In this document: piece by piece, positions 37,481-49,075 of the stretch
Position numbering within the stretch: position 1 is the first letter of the stretch
Layout of the letters: each line of letters begins with the position of its first letter
Assembly (NCBI GenBank): GCA_032173965.1
Contig: CM063290.1
Location: 11,619,501-11,683,500, forward strand
Direction of reading: 5' to 3'
Source of the DNA: Sitta carolinensis
Lineage: Eukaryota > Chordata > Aves > Passeriformes > Sittidae
DNA: 64,000 nt
Made by a program: the position numbers and the translations under genes
Notes under the pieces: model-generated
The model's input: only the letters and a program-made list of their open reading frames with translations
Databases searched by the model: none
Told to the model about the DNA's origin: nothing

Positions 37481-39168
37481 GTTGCCTGTACTAAGACTGG
37501 AAAAGAAAGAGCGCGATTCTTGGGGTTTTCGTCTTAAAAATTGTATTCACAAAGGCGCATCTAACTTTTGCATTGGTTTAACAATGTGTTAATTTTCATA
37601 ATTAGCTACTGATTGTTTTTTGTCAGGTCTATAGGAAACTGCCAAGGTCTTTACACGGAATTATTTCTATAATTGGTTCCTTTCCTTCCATATCAAAAAA
37701 TAAATTAATGCAAAACCAGGACAAAGGGAGAGAAGTAACTACTAACTATGAGGTTCAGTGTGGGTCTAACCTCAAAGCCAGCTGCAATGGCAAGCAAGAC
37801 TCAGCTAAGTGCTTCTGAAAGTCCTTTTCTGACCTCTGAAGCATCTATCTAAAACCACCAATTGGCATTGTTAGCTAGCTGCCATGCCACCGCTAGCCAG
37901 CAGAGCAGATTCTTTAAGGACAGAAAAAGAAAACTGCACTGTACCACACCATGCTCAGAAGATGTCCACATGCCATGTGCTCAGATAAGCACAAGCCAGA
38001 GCAGCAGGTTCCAAGAAAGTAGGCCATGACACAGCAGCAGCAGGAAGGACCTCAAACACTACTGAGAAAGCAAAAAACACAGTGGGGGGGAAAGAGGAGT
38101 AAACAGAGACCAGAAGTTTTTAATAATACAGGTAAAGTACAAAAAACATTTCTTCAAGCTCTAATCCATCTCCCTGAGAATTATGTACATAATTTCTGAT
38201 TAGAAACAAAACAGAAATGAGTGCTACATCATCAGCTGATGTCACCTCCTGACATCACCCAAGTAGTTGCTAGAAGCAGAGGAAGTACATTAGGAGCTGA
38301 TGTGTGAAATGAAGACCAAAGTAAATCACAACCTTTGAGCTAGCTCAGAGTTTAATTACATAAAATTGGTTAAATGTTGTTGAGATTAATCAGTCAGTAT
38401 TATATAAATAAAGGAAAAAGCACTAATGTCACAAAAGCACCAAAACAAGGGAGAGGTTTTGCAATTAATTGCTACTAAGTCAAAAATTACTATGGAAGAT
38501 AATCATGGATGGGGGAACCATCCTGTTACTGACACAGAGGAAGTTCCTTCTGAGCACCAGCTTTCCTCTGCTACTATTCTTCATAAACATCCATATATAT
38601 CCATTTACACTAATAAGAAAGAGTATTGATGTTGATTTTAATGGTAGTTAGATCCGACACAGACATCTGAACTCCCAATTTTAATTTTCTGTGAGATACT
38701 GAGCTCACCAAGATCTAGGGAAAGTGGACATTGTTCTCAGTCCTTGCAGCAAAATACATTGTGATTTCAGGGCTAACTCTCAGATCCTCTGAGCCCCACT
38801 GCAGGCTTTTGGTTACTCAGTATAGTAAATAACTTTGTCAATCCTCAGCCAGATGGGGACAGGGAGAAAGGTGTCTGAAGTCAGGTTGTTCTACCATTAT
38901 AAAAGCTTAAGAATTTCATTTACATAGATAAAACATGAAAATTAGCTGCTGAATTGAGCTCCTTAAGCTCTAGTCCCTTTTTGACTTGATTAAAAAAGGT
39001 AATTACATGCATTTGGAATTTATGCAACATAAAGAACTTTACAGGGCAGAGGCAGGAAAGAGCCTCCTGCTGACAGCTCAGCCCTCCTAAGAGCCAGGTG
39101 CTTCAATGCTTGCAGACAATAGACTATTCACCTTAAAATCCTATTTTCCTATGTCTATTTCCTACAAT

Positions 39169-39190
39169 AAAAAAAAAAAAAAAAAAAAAA
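39169..39190 (+). repeat. 22-nt poly-A tract preceded by AATAAA
   Basis: A run of 22 A, where the preceding bases form caataaa. It may be a retroposon tail or a simple homopolymer; the sequence upstream shows no recognisable parent. Confidence 0.85.
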
Positions 39191-39379
39191 TCTATTAGTT
39201 CGTCTATTCTACAGCTATCAGGGTGAGTACCATTCACATTCTTTATCTGCTATTTCAAGAAATCTCAGCAAGCTGATCTCCGCCAAGGCCCGGAAAGCAA
39301 CTCCTTTGCCTTATTCCTACCCCTTAAGAGCCATTTCTAGAATATGGATCTCTGCCCTCAGACACTACAGTCCTGAGAT

Positions 39380-39429
39380 ACCCCCTAAAGTGACTATTCA
39401 ATGCACCCCCTCAAGTGACTATTCAATGC
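39380..39429. repeat. 25-bp tandem duplication
   Basis: Two adjacent 25-bp copies start accccct and end gactattcaatgc; they differ at one base (a/c at the eighth position). Confidence 0.93.
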
Positions 39430-41439
39430 CAACTGATAACCCCAAAATCCTAAGCAAGTGTCAGACTGCTCCAGTGACCCTGATGTAAGGGACAACAGAG
39501 CCTTGAGTGCAAAGAGTAATCTTCTATTCAGCTCCAACATCTTTTTACATTTGTCTATGTCTATCTACCCTGTTCATTTTAATGCTATGTTTTCCAGAAT
39601 GTTAGCAAATAACAAATGCAATAAAACCTGCAGAGCCGGGACTATTATCATCACTGTATTCATAGTGCAGCTTTTCCATGCCTCAGGGACTTGGATGTCT
39701 GTGATATTTCAGGCCGAAACTTAGTTTGTTCAAATATAAGAGACAGAAAAGCGCTGCTTGATACCAGCAGCACTGACAGCCTTTTGGCTGGACCAGTTCA
39801 GAGCTTAAACTCCTCATGGCCTGGTGTCATGAAAAATAGTAAGAAGTGAAATTTAAATAAAAGTGAGATGTCCAATAGAAAAAGCAAAGATGAGCAAAGA
39901 AGGGAAAATATCAAAAGCAAAGAGCAAGCCTAACTGAACTCACTCTCACCTGAAAGAACAGCAAGAAGAGTCCTTCAGAGCGAAGCTGGGGAGTTCAGCT
40001 ACCTCACCCATCTGCACAAACAAACCTCGTGCCTTTAACCCAAGCCTTTCAAAATATGACTGCTTAGAGGGAGCTCAGCAAGGGAGTACAACTCTCCTTT
40101 CTAAACATTGCAGCAGCATTTTCAAAGTAACAGCTAAATACAAATGTAGGAAACAGTAGAGACTCAAGAAAGAATCTGGAATTGCACTCAGTGTAGCCAG
40201 CAAGTTAAGTCCTGCTCATTCTACAGCAGTTCCCCATCTCTGTTGCAGACCTTTCAGCAAAGGATGAAGCAAGACTGACATGGGCAGCATTTGTTACCTG
40301 CTGCCTATTAGATGTTCAAAGAGACTGCAGCAAGTGTAGCCCTGGGTTGGAAGAGCCACATGCTCCTGGGAAGAGTCTTCCTTTATTCTGCAGAGCTTAA
40401 CACGTCAGGTATGAGAGGCTGATTTTCCTATCAAGGAGAAATGTCCAAGCTGGGTTTGAGAGGCATTTTCAAGAACCAAGACCTGAAAGTACTCAACACC
40501 TAGGTGAGACCAGAAAGTCTCTTGTTTCTCTGCTCCTCCTCCACCCTTGCCTTTGAAGATCCTGCTGTGGCCCAGAAGCCCTGGAATAGCAGAGATTTTC
40601 AGCTGTCAGTGCTACACACACCTGCCACACAGACCAGAGGTGGCCATAACAGCTAAGCCAGCTAAGAGGCTGCCCAGGAGCGCAGTCCTGCCACTGCCCA
40701 TCCCAGCCATGCCCAAAGCTCATCTTTGGCTCCAGGAGGGTCAGAATGGAATCACTATTGCCCTTTCCCAGAATCTCATTTTCTGCTGCACATAAAATTA
40801 GCCTTTTCTGCCCAGCATTTCTTACCTGACTGATGAGGAAAAAGTATGTTTCTGTTTCTTCATCAAAGTGGTTATACTTTAAAACTTAAATATCAGAACA
40901 AAGCAGCAGCTTCAACGAGTGCTAAGAGGATATTCCTCTCATCAGAGGACCACCTGCACAGATACTGAATGGTGAGGAACAGAAAACAGCAATCCCTTGG
41001 GCACATTTACGTATTTGCTGCATTAGGGATCAGGCTTGTAGAACACCAACTCCAAGAGATTTCTTCTGGGCTAGGGAAAGGATCACCTTGAAATCAATAC
41101 TCAGCATAGACAGAAGAAGCCTGGGATCACTCACCAAGAAGGAAAAACTGTGTCACTAAAAGAAAAAGGTGCCAGTGAAGGTTTGTGTGGTGTGGGAGAA
41201 ATATGCATTATAATAGCTGTGACCTGAGAATCCAGTGCCATAATCAATTAAGTGACATGCACATTGAGGGCTTACAGCAATGTCAGTTGTCACTGGAATG
41301 GACTGAAGGTGAGGGGACACCAAAAAGCTCTCATTAAAGCAAATACCTGGATCTGCAGAAAGGTCTTCCAGATCTTCCTCTCCCCTCCTGTTCTCAGACT
41401 GAGGAGAGGGGACAAGGCAACCACAAAGGCAATTTACTA

Positions 41440-42370
41440 TTTGGATTAGATCAGACAAATAATATGTAAAGATAGGAGAGAAAGAGCCCAAGGACAGAGT
41501 GATATAGGACACTTGAACAAATTTAGATTGGAAAAGGCCAAAGGGAAAAACAGCATTCTCCAAGGAACTTCGTGGATAAGAGTCTAGGGAGAGAAGGGAA
41601 GAACAGAGGAGTAACATCCCAAGTGATAAGACTAAGGACATGAGAGGAAAGAAGGGCTGGCTGATGAAGGCACTTTGCAAGTCAAGGTGCAGTATTTAGA
41701 GAAACGTGGGGGCTTGAATAGCAAGTTTGTTTTTTAAGGAGCTGCAAGAAGAGAGGGTGGGCTGAAGGGAAAGAATAACAGCATGGATAGGAATAGATAT
41801 AGGGAGTCTGGAAGATGGGCGAAGGTGCTGGTGCTTACATCCAAGAGACAAGGACATGAAAGAAGAGTGTATCATCTTGCATTTCTTTTTAAATGTAGAA
41901 GACGTATAAAAGATTTTGGTCAGAAACAGAAATGAAGGCAGAGGAGGAAGGTTTGGACTGACTCAAGGTGGCAGGAAGCCAGTTGTGACTGAATCCCATG
42001 CCAACAAGAAAGCTAGAGAAGGAAAACTACTTCGTCAGCAAGGTGGCAAAACTGAAAAAGTTTAGCACACTCAGCATGGCAATATGGTTTGAGACCCTCC
42101 AAGTAACAGGATCAGAAGCCCAGTTTAGCGTGAACAAGGACTGGGAATCAACAAGTGCCACCTTGCAGTGGAGAAGACAAGAGGTTCAGGATGACAAGAG
42201 ATCAGCTGCAGCAAACAAGAGGATCGACAGCAAGGAAACGAGAAGATGCAATGTCAAGGCTGAGAGCACTAGAAACACCAAGTGATGGGATGTGCAGCCA
42301 AGAGGGGGAACAGGGGAGAAAAAAAGAAGCCAGCAAGTGGGAAAAGCAGAAAAGCCATTTAATTGTTTTC
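41440..42370. other. Purine-rich, strand-asymmetric block
   Basis: Over about 900 bp the plus strand is strongly A+G-rich with repeated gaag/agga/gagaa motifs, while neighbouring DNA is mixed. Stop codons are purine-rich on the coding strand, so the pyrimidine-rich minus strand is depleted of stops. This explains the 174-codon minus frame at 41156-41680. I recognise no repeat family. It abuts the second CpG-rich block. Confidence 0.5.
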
Positions 42371-42529
42371 CTGAGGAAGACATTTTCCTGTCAGCATCAA
42401 GAAAACACCGCCAAAGGGCTCCAACCTAAAAGCATTTGCTGGAAACAGTGCTTGATCCTGAAGATTTCTCACATTATGAGTATGTTGGCAACAAAACACC
42501 AGCCTCAGCGCAGGGGTCAGAGCTCCACT

Positions 42530-42937
42530 CCAAGGCGCCAGGCCCGGGTGGGAGTGCCGCCGAACGGAAACTCCGCGGGCCAGGGCGTGCAGGCTCCTTC
42601 CCGAGGCAGATCCCAGGCTGCGAGCTCCCCCGTTCCCCGGGTGCAGCCCTCCTACGTGCACGAAGCACTGCAATTCTGGCATCTGCACCAAGACACGAGC
42701 CACGTTTGCCACATGAAGGGAAAGCTCATCTCCCTGCCCGCTGCCACCTGCTATTCCTCCCCTTCCCGCAGCACCCATTCTCTCCTGTTTGGTTTTCCCC
42801 CCACTCCTCCTCCCCCTGCTCTTTCCACCGCGGCAGAGCCTCCAGACACGAGAGGCACAGAAGAGAACCCCGATGCCACAGCTGCCCCGCCGTGTCCCAC
42901 GCCGGGGCAACCTTGCCCTGCTCCCCTCCCCTCCGGG
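42530..42937. other. CpG-rich flank on the left of the 31/46-bp minisatellite
   Basis: GC-rich, mainly unique sequence with moderate CpG density, grading from the purine-rich block on its left. CpGs are densest at about 42530-42620. No convincing splice donor or coding frame is visible. It may belong to one CpG island with the minisatellite and its right flank. Confidence 0.4.
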
Positions 42938-43490
42938 GCCGCCCCGCTCTGCCCTGCCCCGCTCCGGGGCCGCTCCGCCCTGCCCTGCCCCGCCCTGCCC
43001 TGCCCCGCTCCGGGGCCGCTCCGCCCTGCCCTGCCCCGCTCCGGGGCCGCTCCGCCCTGCCCTGCCCCGCTCCGGTGCCGCCCCGCTCTGCCCTGCCCCG
43101 CTCCGGGGCCGCCCCGCCCTGCCCTGCCCCGCCCTGCCCTGCCCCGCTCCGGGGCCGCTCCGCCCTGCCCTGCCCCGCTCCGGTGCCGCCCCGCTCTGCC
43201 CTGCCCCGCTCCGGGGCCGCTCCGCCCTGCCCTGCCCCGCCCTGCCCTGCCCCGCTCCGGGGCCGCCCCGCTCTGCCCTGCCCCGCCCTGCCCTGCCCCG
43301 CTCCGGGGCCGCCCCGCTCTGCCCTGCCCCGCCCTGCCCTGCCCCGCTCCGGGGCCGCTCCGCCCTGCCCTGCCCCGCTCCGGGGCCGCCCCGCTCTGCC
43401 CTGCCCCGCCCTGCCCTGCCCCGCTCCGGGGCCGCTCCGCCCTGCCCTGCCCCGCTCCGGGGCCGCTCCGCCCCGCCCCGCCCCGCCCGC
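42938..43490. repeat. GC-rich minisatellite of alternating 31-bp and 46-bp units
   Basis: Fourteen full units and a degenerate 29-bp end unit can be laid end to end. Eight units are 31 bp and six are 46 bp; the long form equals the short form plus an internal 15-bp duplication (cctgccctgccccgc). Each unit starts gccgc(t/c)cc and ends ctccggg, with ggt in two units. The order is S L S S S L S S L L L S L S. The array holds several CpGs per unit. It creates long stop-free frames on both strands, which are not genes. Confidence 0.95.
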
Positions 43491-43645
43491 TGCTTCCCCG
43501 TGGGCTCCCGAGGCGGCGCGCGCCGCCGCCCTCTCCCGGCGGGATCGGGAATTCCCGGGCCCGGCGGCAGCTCCGCATCAGCGAGCATCAGCCTCGCTTC
43601 AGCAGCCCTCGAGAGGCCGCGGGGCTGCACGGGAGGCAGGGTTGA
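43491..43645. promoter_or_regulatory. CpG-dense unique flank of the minisatellite, possible promoter core
   Basis: This 155-bp unique segment has dense CpGs (for example ggcggcgcgcgccgccgcc) and ends abruptly in AT-rich DNA. It is the part of the second CpG-rich block that is not repeat, so it is the most promoter-like. No strong splice donor is seen; the minus-strand AAAG|GTATCA near 43650 is weak. Start-site activity here is a guess. Confidence 0.35.
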
Positions 43646-46600
43646 TACCTTTCCGAGTACTATAAATGTATATTGGCATTTCTCAAATGCCTTTCCGATA
43701 AATCACATATAGACACCGTGGTAAAAGCCTAGTGTAGATTGTGACACTCAGCTGTGCATGGACCTGCTCCAAGCACACCCATTATCCCAAATCCTAAGGT
43801 ACAATTATCCCTGAGTAAGACTAAGACTCTAGAGCCAGATTCATTCAGTATATGGAGAAATTTGCCTGTTTATTTTCCCTCTAGCAGTTCTTATTCCCAC
43901 GTGCACATGTTTAGGTGGCTCTCCACAAACTCATTTCTAGTTGGGGGAGCTAAATAAACTGGGTACCAGTTCCTCTGTAGGACCTGGTGCTCCAGGTGTC
44001 AGGAACCTAAATCCCTGCCTTCTGGCTCAAATTCAGTAACAAGCATGCAGTCCCCCTTTTAAGCACTACTACCTACACATGCCCAGGGAGCTTCTTTCCC
44101 AACCCGCAGCGGGAAAGCCTTTGCTAGAGATGGGATCAGGACATGGATCACTTTACCCAGCTCTCCTGTAGCAGTAGGCAAGGAGTCCAGCCTCAGCTGA
44201 AACCATCTGTTCATGTTACCAGACTGGATCATTCTCTTTACCATCCCAATTAGTTTAAGTTTGCATTGCATAACAATGCCCTCACACATGCACTTTGTGA
44301 GAATTCAAAGAAAGCAAATGCAGGAATCTCTGTAGCCCCCAAACTACTCGATAACCTGCTTCTCACTTATGAACTCTGAGGAACACCAGGAGACTCCCAT
44401 TGCAATGCCAGTGACAACAGAGTACACCCACAGGTTTGTTTATTTAAATGCATTATAGATATTGCCACAAACAAGGAGTTCCAAGTGCTACAGATGCATG
44501 AGGGGGCAATCACCCATTATTTCTGCCTGATCCTGGCCTTGCAATCCCCATCCTGATTAAATTACTGAGGGTAGGATTATCAGCAGAATAATCAGATAAG
44601 TGTCTAATCTGGATAACCCAGAATTACTGAGCCTCACGACACAGGATTTCATTTACCACCCAGCCAGGGCATTCCAGAGCACGTCGTCTCATTTGCACCA
44701 CCTAAAGCATTCAAACACCCTATAAATTTGTGCAGATGGGAAAGCTAAGGAGCATAATCACAATTTCAGTCAAATGCAGTAGTGTTTTCGTAACTACTGT
44801 GTTTCAAAGAACTCCCAGAATCAGCACAATTAGGATTTCAGAGCAATCACTTAGCTGAATAACACACTGTGTATTTACAGGCTTCAGAATCCACACCTTT
44901 GGGTTTTTAGTAAAGCTTCAAGTTCTCAACCCCTCTGTTAGGAGCAGCTACACACAGGTTCATCTGTCTCAAAGCAATGGCACTGTCCAAATAGCTTTCT
45001 TTGGTCTGGATATCTCCCTCACCCTCCTCCAGGCTTTCCATTTCCTTGGTCTTAGCCTTGCCAAATACTACATGGCCATGAAACCTCCCGAGAGGGAGAT
45101 CCCGAGGATAGGGACAAGTTCTGGAAATAAAAACTTCTTCTACTTGGAGGATTTCTATATCACAATTGTCAAAATTTCTTGCTTATCACCTGCATGTAAT
45201 TGTTCATCCCCACTCTGGCTTCCCCTCAGCCAAGACTTTCCTCCCCATAAATCTCCAAGTTTCTCATTCTGGTACAGAAGGTTGGACCTCAGTGATATTC
45301 TGAAGAAAAGACCCAGCTTTGGGAATCTGAACTTGCTTAGCTCTTATTGAATAGCAAGCTGGGTTTTTGTTCAGTAAAAAAATGGCCTGGATAGGACACA
45401 AAGACAGAAAGTGAACCTGATCTTTCACCTAGTCCTCCATTGTTCACAGACAGCATGAGAGAGTATTTTAAAATCTCTTCTGATGATCTGCACAGCCTGA
45501 ACTCCTGTTCTGCTCAAAAAATGAAACACTTAGAAGCTTTCATCACCTTATCAAAGTCCCTAGTGGCCCCTGCCTGCCCTCCTATGAAGAGTTTGATCTC
45601 CTTTTAGGAAGAGGATAAAGCTGCCCTTGAGCAATGCTGCTTTTCAGTGAAGTATTGTGCTGTTTTGTGAGAACATCAGACACCTCCAGGTGTCCCTCCA
45701 ACATGCATCCCTCAATAGTTGCAGCTCAAATTTTTTCCAAGCGGCTCACAGAAAATAGACTGTAGGCATCTGACTTGTGTTTGAAGGGCACATTAGAAAC
45801 GTGCTTCATGGAAAAGATGTCTAGATTACATTTCTGATGCTGCATAACTGTGTGCAACCATCTTATCTCCAATTACAAGGGCAAATAGGAAAAAGAGGAC
45901 TGGGAAGGAAGAAGTGAGCTGGGAACAAATGAAAACATTGCTGGCTGCCTTCAGTTCATACTCACTCTCAAAAGCAAGGTCATGCAATACTATCTCCCTG
46001 CATTGTTAAAAATCTCAAAGGTAAAACGGTAGTATCATTTCAAGAATAAAAATGGATGCATTAAACAATCTTATCTCCTATGAGGGATGGTGACTTTTTA
46101 CCCAGCAATTACAAAAATGCTCAAGATCTAGAGCATCACTCCTGATTTAGCTCATCTCCACACAGAAATCAACAGTCCTCATTCAGGGATAGGAAACAGG
46201 AACAGCAACTGGCTGAGTCATACACCAAGAAGGGAGCACACTTATGGTGAGAATGTTCATCTTATACCCTCCAGGTAAAACAAAAGTAGATAAAGAAACA
46301 CCCTTCTCATTTGGTTTTCACATTCAACCAGAGGTTGGAATACAGAAAAGAGAAACTCCCATTCTACCACCTGTAATGGAAATGGTAGGTAAAGGCAGTT
46401 GTTACAGCCTCATAGGAGGGAGAGCAGAAGCAAAAGAAGTTGATGGCATTTCTTTTCATACTCTATGATTAAAATTCTGAAATGGAGAACTCTGACTTCT
46501 GCCCATTTCCACTGATGTACTACTCCAGCTATGCAGAGAGCAACAACAGTGAACCTACCGCCTGGCTGAGACCTGCCTGAAATTCTTACTTCAGAGCCAA

Positions 46601-49058
46601 CAAAATGAGCCTCTCTAGCACTTGGTGGATTTGCTTCTTTGGAGTTTTGTTTGCAATTTTAAAAAGTCACCATAGGGAAGCTTTCCCTTGGCTCCACACA
46701 ATCAAGATAAGTCACATGAGGGTTTCGCTAAGAAATGAGACAGCAGCTGCTCTCATCTCCATGTCCAGAATCAGCTGAGATAGGCAATATAATCAGACCC
46801 CTTAGCTATGCTTTACAGGCAAAGAGAGCTGTAACAACGGGATAGGAATTGTGGGTTAAACACTTCTCCAGAACAGGACTTTGCTTTCCCAGGTCATTCT
46901 TTTCTTTCTTTAAGAAAGGTAGAGAAATGAGGTAGATAGCACAGTGAGGAATTTCAGCCTTTAAATTACAACAAGCCAAAATAAGACTGCATTGCACAGT
47001 TTCTGCTTTTAAAAATATGAATACTTCAAGAAATGAGAAAGGGCTGTAATATTTGTGCATTGCCGTTAAAAAGTGCACCTGTGCTCTTCTGAGGGCTCTC
47101 ACATTGCTTGGGTCAGTGAAGTCATTCCTGCAAGTGTTTCAGGGGCAGGGGTAATTAAAAGTCAAGCCACAGATGGCACACTTCTCTAGTAAAGAAATAA
47201 CGAAGCTGCTGAATTTACTTGATCAAGAGAACTTGGGCCCAGCTGGACAAACTCTGGGCTTCCCAGCAGGCACTCTGCAAGGCAAACAGCCCCTCACCCC
47301 AAGCACCCCTCCAGAGTAGAAACAAGGCTCACAGACACACCTGCACCCAAACTGCATTGAGTGAGCCCCTGGAGCACATGAACCACAACACTCTTCAACT
47401 CACACTGTGAAAGAATGCACCTTCATAGCATTTAAAACATAAACCAAGGGAAAGCTTCTCCTTCTCTCTGTGACACCTCACGAGGATTTACAACCACTTA
47501 AAAGCACCTACTAATGGTCACCTTAGTAGTGACAGCAGCAAACAAAGCTGACTGTGTGCCAGGATGTGCCCTTTCTCTCCAGTCCACACAAGAAAATCTG
47601 AAGCCTGAGCAGTGTTGTGCCACATAGGGAACCAACAGCTTCAGACAACTCAAGCTCAGCAGGCTTTCCAGGGCTTCTTGCCTTCAAGATCAAACAACTC
47701 TCTCCTGCTCAGCTCTGCCCAATCCAGACTCCTCCAGAGAGCACATTTGGAAGGCAGTCACACTAACTTCTTGTTTTGTTTCCTTGATCCTTTCCTAGGG
47801 AAAGAGCAGGCAGCAGGACAGTTGCTGCTTCAAATTCCCAGAACATTGCCTCAGGCTCTCCAGGCACCCCAACTCCTGGCACACACAAGCAAACCCTGGC
47901 CTTTCATCTCATTCAGCTCACAAGATTGTTCACAGCTTTGCTGTAATCTCTAGATAAGAGGGGATGGAGTAGTAAGAAAGGCAAGCACATACTTCCACCA
48001 AAATGAGAGTTCATCTTTTCCACTATTTCACAGCTCAAGGTCTATCCCCTTTATGAACACAGGGCCTGCCTGCAGCTCAGGGTCAGACTCGGGACACTTT
48101 TACAGACACTCTGTACAGGTTCACACCACTACTACATAAAAGCTCACTTCCCCATCCAGCGCTGACCTTCCTCTGACTGCAGCCCCCAGCTAGTCACCTT
48201 CAGAGTACAGAGACCTCCCCCTACAGAACCTGCCTCCTGTCCCTCTTTCCTTCTCTATAACCTTGCTAATGGCTGCTAACGCCCCTCACCTAGTCTGTTG
48301 CTGTGCCCTGCTTTGCTGAGCAATCAGTTCCCTGTGCTGGGACCAGCTCCAGCTGGGAAGGGTGAACCTTCCCAGGCACGACCATGGCCAGGTGTGCCAC
48401 GAAGGTAGCTGCCCTACAGAAAGAAAAAAGAAAGCTAAGGGTTTTTTTCCTCCTTCTAATCCACTTTTATGTGTGTGACAGAGGGAGAAGGAGGTCAGTA
48501 CTGCAATTGCTCCAGTTTACAGATGGAGTAAGATGGTGATCCCAGACCCTCAGGGATTGCCTGTTATAGCAGTGGTCTCCCTCCACGTGTCACCTGTGTG
48601 TTCAGAGCAGATGAATTGGTGTTCAGCAGGAGCACATTCCAGGTCCAGCCAGTGGCACTCCTCAGGACATGTAGCTCCAGTTAAGCTGATGTGGGCAGCA
48701 GGTTCTTGGCTCCACAGGCAGTCAGAGTCAGGTCCAGCTCCAGGCTGAGGGGCTGGCAATGCTGGGTGCAGCATGGGAGGCTTAGGAGCTACACAGGAGG
48801 ATGTAACAGCCATGCACTAGTTCTGCCTAGAGCTGAGTTGGGGACATGTACCTGCTTTCGTCAGAATCAAGATAGGAACTGGAAGGCACTAACCAGATGA
48901 GGGGGAAGAACCCAGTAATCTGTGTCCTGATAGACTTGGAGATAGCCCAGGATAGCTCATCTGTCCTCAAGTTTGTGAGCAACATACATTTGTCCCAAAA
49001 AAAGAGGTGCACTTTTCTTAATTTTGGTTGCTACTTCCTTCTGCAGATTGAGAAACTC

Positions 49059-49075
49059 TTTTTTTTTTTTTTTTT
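49059..49075 (-). repeat. 17-nt poly-T tract
   Basis: A simple T run followed by cccc; no recognisable retroposed body on its right. Confidence 0.85.

Larger units (their letters stand above)
37481..41439. other. Non-coding DNA between the two minisatellite regions
   Basis: Contains the 25-bp duplication (39.38 kb) and the poly-A (39.17 kb) but nothing else recognisable. The AT-rich sequence just right of the GC block (37480-37700) changes composition abruptly, which would fit an LTR-like insertion boundary, but no element is identified. Confidence 0.5.

Noticed and set aside
41156..41680. Minus-strand frame of 174 codons
   Set aside because: It lies opposite a purine-rich strand, which depletes stops on the other strand; the peptide has no recognisable family or conserved motif.
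42938..43490. CRISPR-like array
   Set aside because: The units are contiguous with no unique spacers; this is a eukaryotic minisatellite.
42155..43645. Stop-free frame of 496 codons on the plus strand, and similar long frames on both strands
   Set aside because: They run through the 31/46-bp GC-rich array, where stops are nearly impossible, and all consist of Pro/Ala/Gly/Arg repeats with frame-shifted copies of each other. No homology or gene structure supports them.
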